In this document: one piece after another, positions 8,855 through 17,025 of the stretch | Position numbering within the stretch: position 1 is the stretch's first letter | Layout of the letters: every line of letters begins with the position of its first letter | NCBI GenBank assembly: GCA_021731285.1 | Contig: JAKFXR010000107.1 | Location: 1 to 38,533, forward strand | Origin: Polaromonas sp. | GTDB taxonomy: Bacteria > Pseudomonadota > Gammaproteobacteria > Burkholderiales > Burkholderiaceae_C | Length of the DNA stretch: 38,533 nt | Reading direction: 5' to 3' | Position numbers and translations under genes: made by a program | The notes under the pieces: model-generated | Seen by the model: the letters and a program-made list of their open reading frames with translations, nothing else | Database searches by the model: none | Told to the model about the DNA's origin: nothing

Positions 8855-9967
8855 ATGTCCAAGCCATTTGATGTGTGTATTCGCGGCAGCGGCGTGGTGG
8901 GACGCACGCTTGCCCTTTTGCTGGCTCGCGAGCGCCTGCGCGTTGCGCTGGTGGAGCGCCCGCCGCAGGCAGCGCCTGCCGCGCCCGATGTGCGCGCCTA
9001 CGCGCTGAATCAGGCGTCGCGGCAACTGCTGGAATCCCTCAAAGCCTGGCCTGAGGCCGCATTTGCCACCCCCGTGACCGAAATGCGGGTCTGGGGCGAC
9101 GATGGGGGCCGGCTCGATTTTTCCGCGCAAGCCGGCGCAACCGGAGCATTGGCCTGGATTGTTGATGTTCCGGCGCTGGAGTCGCAGATCACCGGGGCCC
9201 TGCGCTTTCAGCCCGGGGTAGAGATCGTGCCTGCGCCCGTCACAGCGGCGCTCAGCGTGATTTGCGAGGGCCACAAAAGCAGCAGCCGCGACGAATTTGG
9301 CGCCATGTGGACGGCCAGGCCGTACGCGCAAAAAGCCGTGGCTGCGCGCCTGCACAGCGGGCAGCCTCACCGCGGCGTGGCGCGCCAATGGTTTCACAAG
9401 GGCGAAATCCTGGCTCTTTTGCCAATGTCCGGCGCGCAGGGGAACTCTGTGGCGCTGGTCTGGTCTGTCTCTGTGGAGCGCGCCTCGGCACTGGAGAAGT
9501 TGTCCAGTGAAGAGTTTTCTGTCGCCGTGCAGGCAGCCTGCCATGAGGCGTCCGAGGAAGTGGGCCGTCTGGAGCTGGTGAGTGAGCGCTGCAGCTGGCC
9601 CTTGACCCTGTCGACTGCCGAAAGGTGGACCGGGCCGGGATGGGCACTTGCTGGCGATGCCGCGCACACCGTCCATCCGCTGGCAGGGCAGGGTTTGAAC
9701 CTGGGACTGGCTGATGCGGCCGGTCTGGCCACAGTGATCCGCGAACGGGAGTACTGGCGCGGCCTAGGCGACGAGAAGTTGCTGCGGCGTTATGAACGCG
9801 CTCGCAAGGCTGACGTGGCTGCCATGGGGGCCATCACTGATGGATTGCACGGCTTGTTTGCGCAAGATGACGCGCGCTTGCAGCTCCTGCGCAATTGGGG
9901 AATGAATGCTTTTGCAGCCAGCGGCCCGCTCAAAAACTGGGTAACCCGCCAGGCCATGGGTTTATAG
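8855..9967 (+). CDS. UbiH/UbiF/VisC-family FAD-dependent hydroxylase
   Basis: 370-residue flavoprotein monooxygenase, very probably a ring hydroxylase of ubiquinone biosynthesis. Visible features are the N-terminal Rossmann motif GSGVVG (11-16), a shortened central substrate domain and the second FAD motif GDAAHTVHPLAGQGLNLGLAD (starting at 267), which is diagnostic of the UbiH/COQ6 family. Which ring carbon (C1, C5 or C6) it acts on cannot be read from the sequence, so no symbol is given. It is somewhat shorter than E. coli UbiH (392). It is followed after 13 bases by dsbC on the same strand, and it diverges from the MOSC gene. Confidence 0.9.
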   Translation: MSKPFDVCIRGSGVVGRTLALLLARERLRVALVERPPQAAPAAPDVRAYALNQASRQLLESLKAWPEAAFATPVTEMRVWGDDGGRLDFSAQAGATGALAWIVDVPALESQITGALRFQPGVEIVPAPVTAALSVICEGHKSSSRDEFGAMWTARPYAQKAVAARLHSGQPHRGVARQWFHKGEILALLPMSGAQGNSVALVWSVSVERASALEKLSSEEFSVAVQAACHEASEEVGRLELVSERCSWPLTLSTAERWTGPGWALAGDAAHTVHPLAGQGLNLGLADAAGLATVIREREYWRGLGDEKLLRRYERARKADVAAMGAITDGLHGLFAQDDARLQLLRNWGMNAFAASGPLKNWVTRQAMGL

Positions 9968-9980
9968 ATCGGAAACATCA

Positions 9981-10694
9981 ATGCTTTTCAAATCAATCGC
10001 CGCCGTCCTGCTGGCCCTCGGCCTGGGCAGCGCCCTTGCTGACGATGCAGCCATACGAAAAAACCTCGCCGAAAGACTGCCCGGCCTTCCGAAAATCGAC
10101 GAGATCAGCAAGACCCCCATGCCCGGGCTGTACGAACTGCGCGTCAACGGCAACCAGATTTTTTACACCGACAGCGAAGGCCACTTCCTGATCCAGGGCA
10201 GCCTGCTGGACACCCGGCAGCGCCGCGATCTGACCGAAGAGCGTATCGACAAACTCAACGCGGTCGCCTTCGATGCCTTGCCCCTGAAAGACGCCTTCAC
10301 CATCGTGCGCGGCAACGGCAAGCGCAAACTTGCCGTCTTCGAAGACCCCAATTGCGGCTATTGCAAGCGCTTTGAGCGAGACCTGCAAAAGGTCAGCGAT
10401 GTCACCATTCACTTGTTTCTGTACCCCATCCTCAGCCCCGACTCCACGGAAAAATCCAGAAACGTCTGGTGCGCCAAAGACCGGGGCAAGGCCTGGCAGG
10501 ACATGATGGTTCGCGATCAGGCGGTGACGTCTGCCAGCTGTGACGCCAGCGCGCTGACCCGCAATATCGAATTTGGCAAGAAGTACCGCATCACTGGCAC
10601 GCCCACCCTGATCTTCGCCGACGGCTCGCGTGTCCCGGGCGCCATCGCAGCCGAGCAGGTGGAAAAATACCTGAACGCTGCCAAAGCTCCCTGA
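9981..10694 (+). CDS. dsbC: Periplasmic thiol:disulfide interchange protein DsbC
   Basis: 237 residues. Signal peptide at 1-20 (cleavage after ALA), N-terminal DsbC dimerisation domain (about 21-80), linker helix, and a thioredoxin-fold domain with active site CGYC (125-128). The family cis-Pro is in TGTPT (about 206-210), and a second Cys pair lies within NVWCAKD and SASCDAS, matching the structural disulfide of DsbC. It isomerises wrong disulfides in exported proteins and is kept reduced by DsbD. GGAA lies eight bases before the ATG. It is probably co-transcribed with the upstream hydroxylase gene. Confidence 0.93.
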   Translation: MLFKSIAAVLLALGLGSALADDAAIRKNLAERLPGLPKIDEISKTPMPGLYELRVNGNQIFYTDSEGHFLIQGSLLDTRQRRDLTEERIDKLNAVAFDALPLKDAFTIVRGNGKRKLAVFEDPNCGYCKRFERDLQKVSDVTIHLFLYPILSPDSTEKSRNVWCAKDRGKAWQDMMVRDQAVTSASCDASALTRNIEFGKKYRITGTPTLIFADGSRVPGAIAAEQVEKYLNAAKAP

Positions 10695-10724
10695 TCATCG
10701 CGTCATTCTTGATCAAATTCTGTT

Positions 10725-10800
10725 GTCGCCCTTTATTGACGGCGAAAGTTTGCTCTATTTTTGATAGCAATTTATTGCTTGCCCCAGCCTTGCTGCTGGA
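10725..10800 (-). repeat. Dispersed repeat family A, copy 4 (inverted)
   Basis: Read on the minus strand the core is TGCTATCAAAAATAGAGC (from 10769 down to 10752), followed by AAAC as in copies 1 and 2. It lies between dsbC and the M61 peptidase gene. A GCTTGCCCCAGCC segment flanks it. The 149-base gap holds nothing else I can recognise. Confidence 0.6.
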
Positions 10801-10843
10801 GGCAGGCAACCCGCCCGGGATGCCTGGGTTATTCTTTTAGCCT

Positions 10844-12673
10844 ATGCCCACCATCCGTCGTCAGCCCGCCGTCCCTTTGTCTGCCGGCATTGCCTACCGC
10901 ATCGAACCCGCCGACATTCACGCCCACCTGTTTCGCGTCACCCTCACCATCGCCAGACCCGCCGAGCTGCAGAAGCTCGCGCTGCCCGTCTGGATTCCAG
11001 GCAGCTACCTGGTGCGCGAGTTCTCCCGCAACCTGCAGGGCCTGCGGGCAAAACAGGGAACACGTACCCTTTCGAGCAGCCAGATTTCGCAGATCGACAA
11101 ATGCAGCTGGGAAATACGCTGCGCCGCGGACAAGGCGCTGGTGGTCAGCTATGAGGTCTATGCCAATGACAACTCGGTACGCGCCGCCTGGCTGGACACC
11201 GGCCGGGGCTTCTTCAATGGCAGCTCCATGTGTCTGCAAGTCGAGGGACAAACACACGGTATCCACAGGCTCGACCTCCCGGCCCATCCGGCGGCAGCCG
11301 GATGGAGCGTAGCAACCGGCCTGCCCGCGCTAAAGGTCAACAAGCGGGGGTTTGGCTCTTATCAGGCCGCCAACTACGATGAGCTGGTGGACTGCCCGGT
11401 GGAGATGGGTACATTCTGGAGCGGCAGTTTTGTCGCCTGCGGCGTGCCCCACCGCTTTGTTGTGGCGGGCGCGGCGCCGGGATTTGATGGAGAGCGCCTG
11501 CTGGCGGACACGCGCAAGATCTGTGAAGCGCAGATCCGTTTCTGGCATGGCGGCAAGAAGCCGCCCCACAAGAACTACCTTTTCATGCTCAATGCGGTGG
11601 ACGACGGCTACGGCGGTCTGGAGCACCGCAACTCGACCGCACTGATCTGTAACCGCAAGGACCTGCCGCGCAAGGGCGACACCAAAACGTCCGAGGGCTA
11701 CACCACCTTGTGCGGATTGATCAGTCACGAGTATTTTCACACCTGGAACGTCAAGCGATTGCGGCCTGTGGAGTTTGAGCAGTACCGCTATGGCAGCGAA
11801 AACTACACGCAGCTGCTCTGGTTTTTTGAGGGCTTCACCAGTTACTACGACGACCTGCTGCTGCGCCGCGCCGGCTTGCTGGATGATGCTGGCTACCTCA
11901 AGCTCCTGAACAAGACCATCAATCAGGTGATGCAAACCCCGGGCCGCCTGATCCAGTCGCTGGCGCAAGCCAGCTTCGACGCCTGGGTGAAGTACTACCG
12001 CCAGGACGAGAACACCCCCAATGCCACTGTCAGCTACTACACCAAAGGTGCACTGGCCGCGCTGTGTTTTGACTTGACCCTGCGAGGCGAAAGCAAGCCC
12101 GGCACGGCGGCAACGCTGGACAACGTGATGCGACGGCTGTGGCTGCATTGCAAGGCGGGCCCGATGCGGGAATCCGATTTTTCCGCCGCATTGCAGGAAA
12201 TCGGTGGGCGCTCCTATGCTCGGGAGATCGCCAGCTGGGTGCATGGCACCGGCGAATTGCCGCTGAAGGAACTGTTGCAGCGCCACGGCATTGCCGTGAT
12301 GGAGGAGCCGGCGCAACTGGCCCAGGCGCTGGGCCTGCGTGTACAGGAAGCCGGTGGTGTGCAGATCAAGACCGTCATGCGCGGTGGGGCAGCCGAACGC
12401 GCCGGCTTTACGGCAGGCGATGAATGGCTTGGCGTGGAAGCACCTGCTGCGGGCTCGGGCAAAAAAGCAGCCGCAGGGAGAGCCGCCGGCTGGCGGCTGG
12501 GCAAGCTCGACGACCTGCCGCTGTATGCGGGCGAGAGCAAAAAAGTCGTGGCGCTGGTGGCGCGCGACAGGCGCCTGCTGCGCCTGGACCTGGTGATACC
12601 CCCCTCCACGACCACCTGGCGCCTGGTGCTCAGGGAGACGGCACTTGCACAGAAGTGGCTGGCACCCGGCTGA
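10844..12673 (+). CDS. M61 family (glycyl aminopeptidase) metallopeptidase with PDZ domain
   Basis: 609 residues. N-terminal beta domain (about 12-165), thermolysin-like catalytic domain with GGLEH (257-261) and the zinc site HEYFH (295-299), the third Glu ligand expected in the following helix, and a C-terminal PDZ domain (about 470-580) that contains GVQIKTVMRGGAAERAGF. Characterised M61 members release N-terminal Gly or Ala, or are PDZ-regulated proteases. No signal peptide is visible, so the enzyme looks cytoplasmic. ATG 10844 has no strong Shine-Dalgarno; the protein sequence supports this start because the N-terminal domain follows immediately. Confidence 0.92.
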   Translation: MPTIRRQPAVPLSAGIAYRIEPADIHAHLFRVTLTIARPAELQKLALPVWIPGSYLVREFSRNLQGLRAKQGTRTLSSSQISQIDKCSWEIRCAADKALVVSYEVYANDNSVRAAWLDTGRGFFNGSSMCLQVEGQTHGIHRLDLPAHPAAAGWSVATGLPALKVNKRGFGSYQAANYDELVDCPVEMGTFWSGSFVACGVPHRFVVAGAAPGFDGERLLADTRKICEAQIRFWHGGKKPPHKNYLFMLNAVDDGYGGLEHRNSTALICNRKDLPRKGDTKTSEGYTTLCGLISHEYFHTWNVKRLRPVEFEQYRYGSENYTQLLWFFEGFTSYYDDLLLRRAGLLDDAGYLKLLNKTINQVMQTPGRLIQSLAQASFDAWVKYYRQDENTPNATVSYYTKGALAALCFDLTLRGESKPGTAATLDNVMRRLWLHCKAGPMRESDFSAALQEIGGRSYAREIASWVHGTGELPLKELLQRHGIAVMEEPAQLAQALGLRVQEAGGVQIKTVMRGGAAERAGFTAGDEWLGVEAPAAGSGKKAAAGRAAGWRLGKLDDLPLYAGESKKVVALVARDRRLLRLDLVIPPSTTTWRLVLRETALAQKWLAPG

Positions 12674-12680
12674 CGTGGGC

Positions 12681-13181
12681 TCAGCCTGCGGGCATTTGCG
12701 CTTCGATCTCGGCGACGAAACGATCGGCCTCGGCAGTGCCTTTGACCTCCCGGACGATCTCACGTGCGCGCTTGATCGCGGCGATAAAATCCGGCAGTTC
12801 GCGCGCTGCTTCGATCTTGATGCACAGCGGCTCGGCCATCGGGCCCAGCATGTGCTCAAGCAAATGAGAGGAAAAAAGCCGCGCCTCCGCAAGATTGGCC
12901 GCACGCACCGGTGCAGCCGCTGGAGAAGCTGCCGGCGCAAGCGCCGCCGGCATGGTTTTTTCTTCAACGGCCATCGCCTCTACCAGGCCTTCGCTTTCGA
13001 GCTCCGCCAGGCGCTCCGGGTCGCCCAGCGCAGTGGCGATGGTTGTCAACTCCTCCTGGGTGCGCTTGCCGTCCACCATGATCAGCAGCGAACGCAGCTT
13101 GGGGGCCAGGCCCGATTGCCGGTTGGCAATGGCTTGTGCACCCTTCGGTGTCTTCTGGTAAATCGCTTGCTTGTTGACCAT
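12681..13181 (-). CDS. Conserved hypothetical protein
   Basis: 166 residues, function not recognised. The N-terminal part (about 1-75: NKQAIYQKTPKGAQAI, then LIMVDGKRTQEEL and LAELESEGLVE) looks like a winged-helix or helical module. An Ala/Pro-rich linker (about 76-95) leads to a helical C-terminal half (about 96-163). No membrane segment or signal peptide. Similar two-part proteins occur in Burkholderiales as conserved hypotheticals, from memory. GGAG lies nine bases before the ATG. It converges with the M61 gene (7-base gap) and lies downstream of paaK on the same strand, after a 113-base gap with its own promoter candidate. Confidence 0.75.
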   Translation of the reverse strand: MVNKQAIYQKTPKGAQAIANRQSGLAPKLRSLLIMVDGKRTQEELTTIATALGDPERLAELESEGLVEAMAVEEKTMPAALAPAASPAAAPVRAANLAEARLFSSHLLEHMLGPMAEPLCIKIEAARELPDFIAAIKRAREIVREVKGTAEADRFVAEIEAQMPAG

Positions 13182-13201
13182 GGCGTCTCACTCCAAAGCT
13201 T

Positions 13202-13230
13202 GTTATAAGGTCAGTGTATGACCGAAACAA
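13202..13230 (-). promoter_or_regulatory. Candidate sigma-70 promoter for the 166-residue hypothetical
   Basis: Read on the minus strand: TTGTTT (13230-13225), 17 bases, TATAAC (13207-13202), then a short leader with GGAGTGAG before the ATG at 13181. The -10 is good and the -35 poor. Confidence 0.45.
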
Positions 13231-13294
13231 GGTCACGTCGAGGGGGTTTCCATCCGGGAACATCCGGATGCACAACACCCCACACCGGTCCTTG

Positions 13295-14587
13295 TCAGCG
13301 CCTTCTGTCGAGCACCCGCCTGGCCTTGCCGCCGCTGCGCTCCACACCACCTTCAGCTCGCAATTCGATCGCGGCAGTGGTACCGACGTAGGCCTTGATC
13401 TCATGCTGCAACTGCCGCGCTGCGGCCTGGACTGCAGCACTGTCCGGAGCCAGACCGGGCCGGACCTCCACCGCCACCGTCAGGGCATCCATGGCGCCTT
13501 CGCGCGTCAGGATGCACTGGTAGTGCGGCGCCAGCTCTGCCCGTTTGAGGATCAACTCCTCGATTTGCGTGGGGAACACGTTGACGCCGCGCACAATCAT
13601 CATGTCGTCGCTGCGGCCGGTGATTTTTTCCATGCGGCGCATGCTGCGTGCGGTACCGGGCAGCAAGCGCGTCAAATCACGGGTGCGGTAGCGAATGATG
13701 GGCAGGGCCTCCTTGGTGAGGCTGGTGAACACCAGCTCGCCAATCTGCCCGTCTTCAAGCAAGGCACCCGTCTCCGGGTCAATGATCTCGGGATAGAAGT
13801 GGTCTTCCCAGACCGTCGGCCCATCCTTGGTCTCCACACATTCACTGGCCACCCCTGGACCAATGACTTCACTCAGTCCGTAAATATCCACTGCATCGAT
13901 GCCCATGCGTTGCTCTATCGCGCGGCGCATGTCGTTGGTCCACGGTTCTGCGCCGAAGATGCCGGTGCGAAGGCTGGATTCGGCAGGTGACAAACCCTGC
14001 TTCTCGAACTCGTCGGCAATCGCCAGCATGTAGCTGGGCGTCACCATGATGATGTCAGGCTTGAAGTCAACGATCAGTTGCACCTGGCGCTCGGTTTGCC
14101 CGCCACCAAAGGGCACAACCGTCAGGCCCAGTTTTTCCGCACCGTAGTGCGCGCCCAGACCGCCGGTGAACAAGCCGTAGCCATAGCTGACATGCACCAG
14201 ATCGCCCGGCCTGGCACCTGCGGCACGTATGCTGCGAGCGACGCAGGCTGACCACATGTCCACATCGTTGCGCGTATAGGCCACCACCGTAGGTTTGCCG
14301 GTCGTGCCGCTGGACGCATGGAGACGCACGCACTGCTCCCGCGGAACTGCCAGCATGCCAAAGGGGTAGCTGTCACGCAGGTCGTGCTTGGTGGTGAAGG
14401 GGAATTTCGCCAGGTCTGCCAGTGACCGGCAATCATCGGGGTGCACGCCTGCCGCGTCAAACTTCGCCCGGTACACGGGCGAGTTCGCATAGGCATGGCG
14501 CAAGGTCGACTGCAGGCGTTTGAGCTGCAAGGCGCTCAGTTCGTCGAGGCTGGCCTTTTCGATGGAATCCAGTGGAAAACCGGTCAT
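13295..14587 (-). CDS. paaK: Phenylacetate-CoA ligase
   Basis: 430-residue adenylate-forming enzyme that activates phenylacetate to phenylacetyl-CoA, the first step of the aerobic hybrid phenylacetate pathway. The P-loop-like motif SSGTTGKPT is at 92-100, the adenylate-binding segment IYGLSEVIGPG in the middle, RTRDLTRLLPG and GRSDDMMIVRGVNVFP at the domain hinge, and the C-terminal lid domain follows. The length is standard (E. coli 437). It is the last gene of paaG-paaI-paaK; its ATG overlaps the paaI stop (ATGA, 14584-14587). Confidence 0.96.
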   Translation of the reverse strand: MTGFPLDSIEKASLDELSALQLKRLQSTLRHAYANSPVYRAKFDAAGVHPDDCRSLADLAKFPFTTKHDLRDSYPFGMLAVPREQCVRLHASSGTTGKPTVVAYTRNDVDMWSACVARSIRAAGARPGDLVHVSYGYGLFTGGLGAHYGAEKLGLTVVPFGGGQTERQVQLIVDFKPDIIMVTPSYMLAIADEFEKQGLSPAESSLRTGIFGAEPWTNDMRRAIEQRMGIDAVDIYGLSEVIGPGVASECVETKDGPTVWEDHFYPEIIDPETGALLEDGQIGELVFTSLTKEALPIIRYRTRDLTRLLPGTARSMRRMEKITGRSDDMMIVRGVNVFPTQIEELILKRAELAPHYQCILTREGAMDALTVAVEVRPGLAPDSAAVQAAARQLQHEIKAYVGTTAAIELRAEGGVERSGGKARRVLDRRR

Positions 14588-15015
14588 GGCAGTTCAATCA
14601 CCTGACCGGCGATCTGCGCGCTTTTGCCACGAAACATGGCCACGACCTCGCCCCGCTGGTTGCTGACTTTCATGTCGTAAATGCCATGCCGGCCCTGCAG
14701 CGTCTGCTCGGCGCCCTCGCAGGTCAGCACATCGCCGAGCTGCCCCGGCTTGAGAAATTCAATGCTGCAACCCGCTGCCACCGCGACCTTGTTGTGGCTG
14801 TTGCAGGCGAAGGCAAAGGTTGAATCGGCCAGGGTGAAAATCAGCCCGCCGTGGCAGATCCTGTGTCCATTGAGCATGGCTTCGCGTACTTCCATGCGCA
14901 TCACTGCGCGGCCCGGCTCGCAGTTGATGAGCTCCATCTGCAGGAACTCGCGCGAGGCGCGGTCTGCGGCAAACATGACCTCGCCTACGGTCCGGGCCAA
15001 AGTTTTGGCGTCCAT
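14584..15015 (-). CDS. paaI: Hydroxyphenylacetyl-CoA thioesterase (hotdog fold)
   Basis: 143 residues. PaaI hydrolyses stalled CoA intermediates of the phenylacetate pathway and spares the CoA pool. The hotdog signature NGHRICHGGLIFTLAD (49-64) includes HGG and the catalytic Asp64. Start: ATG 15015 follows the paaG stop codon with one base between, so translation is coupled; an earlier start at 15051 would overlap paaG by 35 bases and is less likely. It lies between paaG and paaK in a tightly packed operon. Confidence 0.93.
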   Translation of the reverse strand: MDAKTLARTVGEVMFAADRASREFLQMELINCEPGRAVMRMEVREAMLNGHRICHGGLIFTLADSTFAFACNSHNKVAVAAGCSIEFLKPGQLGDVLTCEGAEQTLQGRHGIYDMKVSNQRGEVVAMFRGKSAQIAGQVIELP

Positions 15016-15016
15016 G

Positions 15017-15844
15017 TCAGTGACCCTTGAATGCCGGCGGGCGCTTTTCAAGAAAGGCCGTCACGCCTTCGATGTAGTCGTGGGTGCGGCCCAAGGCCGC
15101 CTGGGTATCGCGCTCGCGGTCCAGCTGTGCGTCCAGGCCATTGGCAGCCCCTTCATGCATGAGCCGGCGCGTCTCGACCAGTGCGCGGGTCGGCATCGAA
15201 GCCAGACGGCGGGCCAGCGCCATGGCTGTGTCCACGCAGTCCTCACCCTCCGCGGCCACGTCCCAGATCATTCCCCAGTCCCTGGCATCCTTCGCCCCGA
15301 GCTTGTCGCCGAGCATCGCAGCGCCCAACGCCCGGGCCAGCCCCAGCCGCTTGACCAGAAACCAGGTCCCGCCGGCATCCGGGACCAGACCGATTTTGCT
15401 GAAGGCCTGGATAAAGCTGGCGGTCGGCGCGGCGATGGCCAGGTCGCAGGTCATGGCCAGCGAAGCGCCCGCCCCTGCGGCGACGCCGTTGACCGCTGCA
15501 ATGGTAGGCATGCGCAGGGTTTGCAAACGCCTTACCGTGGGGTTGAAGGCCTGGTCAATCACCGGGCCGGGGTTGGCCCGTTCCATCAAATCGGGGCCGG
15601 GTGCGAAGTCAAACTCACCGAGATCGGCACCAGCACAAAATCCGCGTCCGGCGCCAGTGATGACCAGGGCCCGCACTGCTGGGTTGGCCTCCGCGCGATC
15701 CAGCGCCGCCCAGAGATCGTGGTGCATCTGCCGGGTGAAGCTGTTCAGCGCCTGCGGGCGGTTGAGTGTGAGCAAGGCAACAGCGCCATGCTCTGTGTAC
15801 AGAACGGTGGGCTCGGCTGACGGCTGGGAACGGACATCGGGCAT
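15017..15844 (-). CDS. paaG: 1,2-epoxyphenylacetyl-CoA isomerase
   Basis: 275-residue crotonase-fold enzyme of the phenylacetate pathway (epoxide to oxepin-CoA isomerisation; also a double-bond isomerase). Oxyanion-hole segments are FCAGADL (69-75) and GVAAGAGASL (120-129). The two catalytic Glu of hydratases are absent, and IGLVPDAGGT carries the Asp (156) typical of PaaG. Start: AGGAG stands six bases before ATG 15844; an in-frame ATG at 15850 directly abuts the AGGAG, and a frame extending to 15961 would run through the operator. It is the first gene of paaG-paaI-paaK. Confidence 0.92.
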   Translation of the reverse strand: MPDVRSQPSAEPTVLYTEHGAVALLTLNRPQALNSFTRQMHHDLWAALDRAEANPAVRALVITGAGRGFCAGADLGEFDFAPGPDLMERANPGPVIDQAFNPTVRRLQTLRMPTIAAVNGVAAGAGASLAMTCDLAIAAPTASFIQAFSKIGLVPDAGGTWFLVKRLGLARALGAAMLGDKLGAKDARDWGMIWDVAAEGEDCVDTAMALARRLASMPTRALVETRRLMHEGAANGLDAQLDRERDTQAALGRTHDYIEGVTAFLEKRPPAFKGH

Positions 15845-15870
15845 AAACATCTCCTGCGGCGAATTTAGCA

Positions 15871-15894
15871 TTAACCGACCCACCGGTCGGTTAA
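15871..15894. promoter_or_regulatory. TetR-type (PaaR-like) operator
   Basis: TTAACCGACC and its exact reverse complement GGTCGGTTAA flank a four-base spacer (15881-15884), a perfect 24-bp inverted repeat. It sits in the 110-base divergent region between paaG and the enoyl-CoA hydratase gene, 27 bases from the paaG ATG and 61 from the hydratase ATG. TetR-family repressors of phenylacetate genes (PaaR) bind sites of this general form; the match to a published consensus is from memory. No regulator gene is in the window. Confidence 0.7.
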
Positions 15895-15954
15895 TATTTT
15901 CCCTTGCCTGCGACCATGTGGCGCATGGCATGATTCGCACCAGAGGACCCGACC

Positions 15955-16731
15955 ATGACATATGAAATGATAGTGAGCAAAACCGAAGGCCGCGTGGGCA
16001 TCATCACCCTGAACAGGCCCAAGCAGCTCAACGCCCTGAACGACCAGTTGATGGACGAGCTGGGCTCGGCGCTGAAGGCTTTTGACGCCGATGACAACAT
16101 TGGCTGCATGATCCTGACCGGCAGCGAAAAAGCCTTCGCGGCAGGCGCCGACATAGGCGCCATGGCCGGCTACAGCTTTGCCGATGCCTACAAAGGCGAT
16201 TACATCACCCGCAACTGGGAGCAACTACGGACCATCCGCAAACCGGTGATTGCCGCGGTGAGCGGCTTCGCTCTTGGCGGCGGCTGCGAGCTGGCCATGA
16301 TGTGTGACTTCATCATCGCTGCGGACAACGCAAAATTCGGTCAGCCCGAAATCAAGCTGGGCATCATCCCCGGCTCCGGCGGCACGCAGCGCCTGCCGCG
16401 CGCGGTCGGCAAGGCCAAGGCCATGGACCTGGTGCTGACCGGCCGCATGATGGACGCCGCCGAAGCCGAGCGCAGCGGCCTGGTCAGCCGGGTCGTGGCG
16501 CTGGACAAGCTGATGGAAGAAGCACTGGGGGCGGCACTGCAGATTTGCGACTACGGACAAATCGCCGTCATGGCGGCCAAGGAATCGGTCAATCGCGCCT
16601 ACGAGGGCACCCTCGCTGACGGCGTCATGTTTGAACGGCGCCTGTTTCATGCGATGTTCGCGACCAGCGACCAGAAGGAAGGCATGGACGCCTTTGTCAA
16701 CAAACGCAAGCCGGCATTTACAAACAAGTAG
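15955..16731 (+). CDS. Enoyl-CoA hydratase (crotonase), PaaF-like
   Basis: 258 residues. Hydrates 2-enoyl-CoA thioesters. Oxyanion-hole segments are FAAGADI (61-67) and [10 protein letters not shown] (106-115). Both catalytic glutamates are present, Glu112 (GGGCELAM) and Glu132 (GQPEIKLG), so it is an active hydratase rather than an isomerase. It diverges from paaG across the shared operator, which suggests that it serves beta-oxidation-like late steps of phenylacetate breakdown (2,3-dehydroadipyl-CoA hydratase, PaaF), but general fatty-acid or amino-acid use cannot be excluded. AGAGGA lies eight bases before the ATG. Confidence 0.9.
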   Translation: MTYEMIVSKTEGRVGIITLNRPKQLNALNDQLMDELGSALKAFDADDNIGCMILTGSEKAFAAGADIGAMAGYSFADAYKGDYITRNWEQLRTIRKPVIAAVSGFALGGGCELAMMCDFIIAADNAKFGQPEIKLGIIPGSGGTQRLPRAVGKAKAMDLVLTGRMMDAAEAERSGLVSRVVALDKLMEEALGAALQICDYGQIAVMAAKESVNRAYEGTLADGVMFERRLFHAMFATSDQKEGMDAFVNKRKPAFTNK

Positions 16732-16734
16732 AGC

Positions 16735-16826
16735 TCCCACGGTCTCTCTACTGGCGTGTAGCTCCCTGCCCCCCGAGGGGGCCGCTGCGCCTGCGGACCG
16801 GCAGAGCCGGATCCGCGGCCCCTGCT
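16735..16826 (+). repeat. Dispersed GC-rich repeat family B, copy 1
   Basis: Contains CTGCCCCCCGAGGGGGC, GCTGCGCCTGCGG and CCGGATCCGCGGCCCC in order. The copy at 33645 has the same blocks in the same order with few substitutions. It includes two short stems (CCCCC/GGGGG and CCGGC/GCCGG). It lies between the hydratase stop and the tRNA promoter. Without a T-tract it is not a standard terminator, but the hairpins could still slow polymerase. Confidence 0.75.
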
Positions 16827-16863
16827 TGAAAAGAGTCTCCGGCGAATGGCCGCCCAGCCTGGC

Positions 16864-16869
16864 TATAAT
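16864..16869 (+). promoter_or_regulatory. -10 element of the tRNA promoter
   Basis: TATAAT, an exact consensus -10, ends 11 bases before the tRNA 5' end. The 17-bp-upstream position shows no good -35; a TTGAAA at 16826 is too far (32 bp). The promoter may depend on an upstream activator. Confidence 0.6.
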
Positions 16870-16880
16870 ATTGGTCGCGC

Positions 16881-16957
16881 GGTGATATAGCTCAGTTGGT
16901 TAGAGCGCAGCATTCATAATGCTGATGTCGGTGGTTCAAGTCCACCTATCACCACCA
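16881..16957 (+). tRNA. tRNA with anticodon CAU (tRNA-Met, elongator type)
   Basis: 77 nucleotides including an encoded CCA. The acceptor stem GGTGATA (16881-16887) pairs with TATCACC (16947-16953), discriminator A16954. The anticodon stem CAGCA (16908-16912) pairs with TGCTG (16920-16924) around loop TTCATAA, anticodon CAT at 16915-16917. GGTGG/CCACC forms the T stem, with TTCAAGT in its loop. The start pair G-C excludes an initiator tRNA (which lacks pairing at 1:72). tRNA-Ile with a lysidine-modified CAU remains possible; the name Met is the default. Confidence 0.93.
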
Positions 16958-17025
16958 CGTTTTTCAGGGCCTCAGAGGTAAATTCTTCTGGGGCTTTATC
17001 ACTTCACAGCCTCTGGATAAATACC

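Noticed and set aside
11330-12967. 545-residue minus-strand frame
   Set aside because: Antisense to the M61 peptidase gene, whose HEYFH and PDZ motifs are unmistakable.
16735-16826. Family B repeat as an intrinsic terminator
   Set aside because: Stems are present but no T-tract follows on either strand; the same sequence recurs elsewhere, so it is better described as a dispersed repeat.
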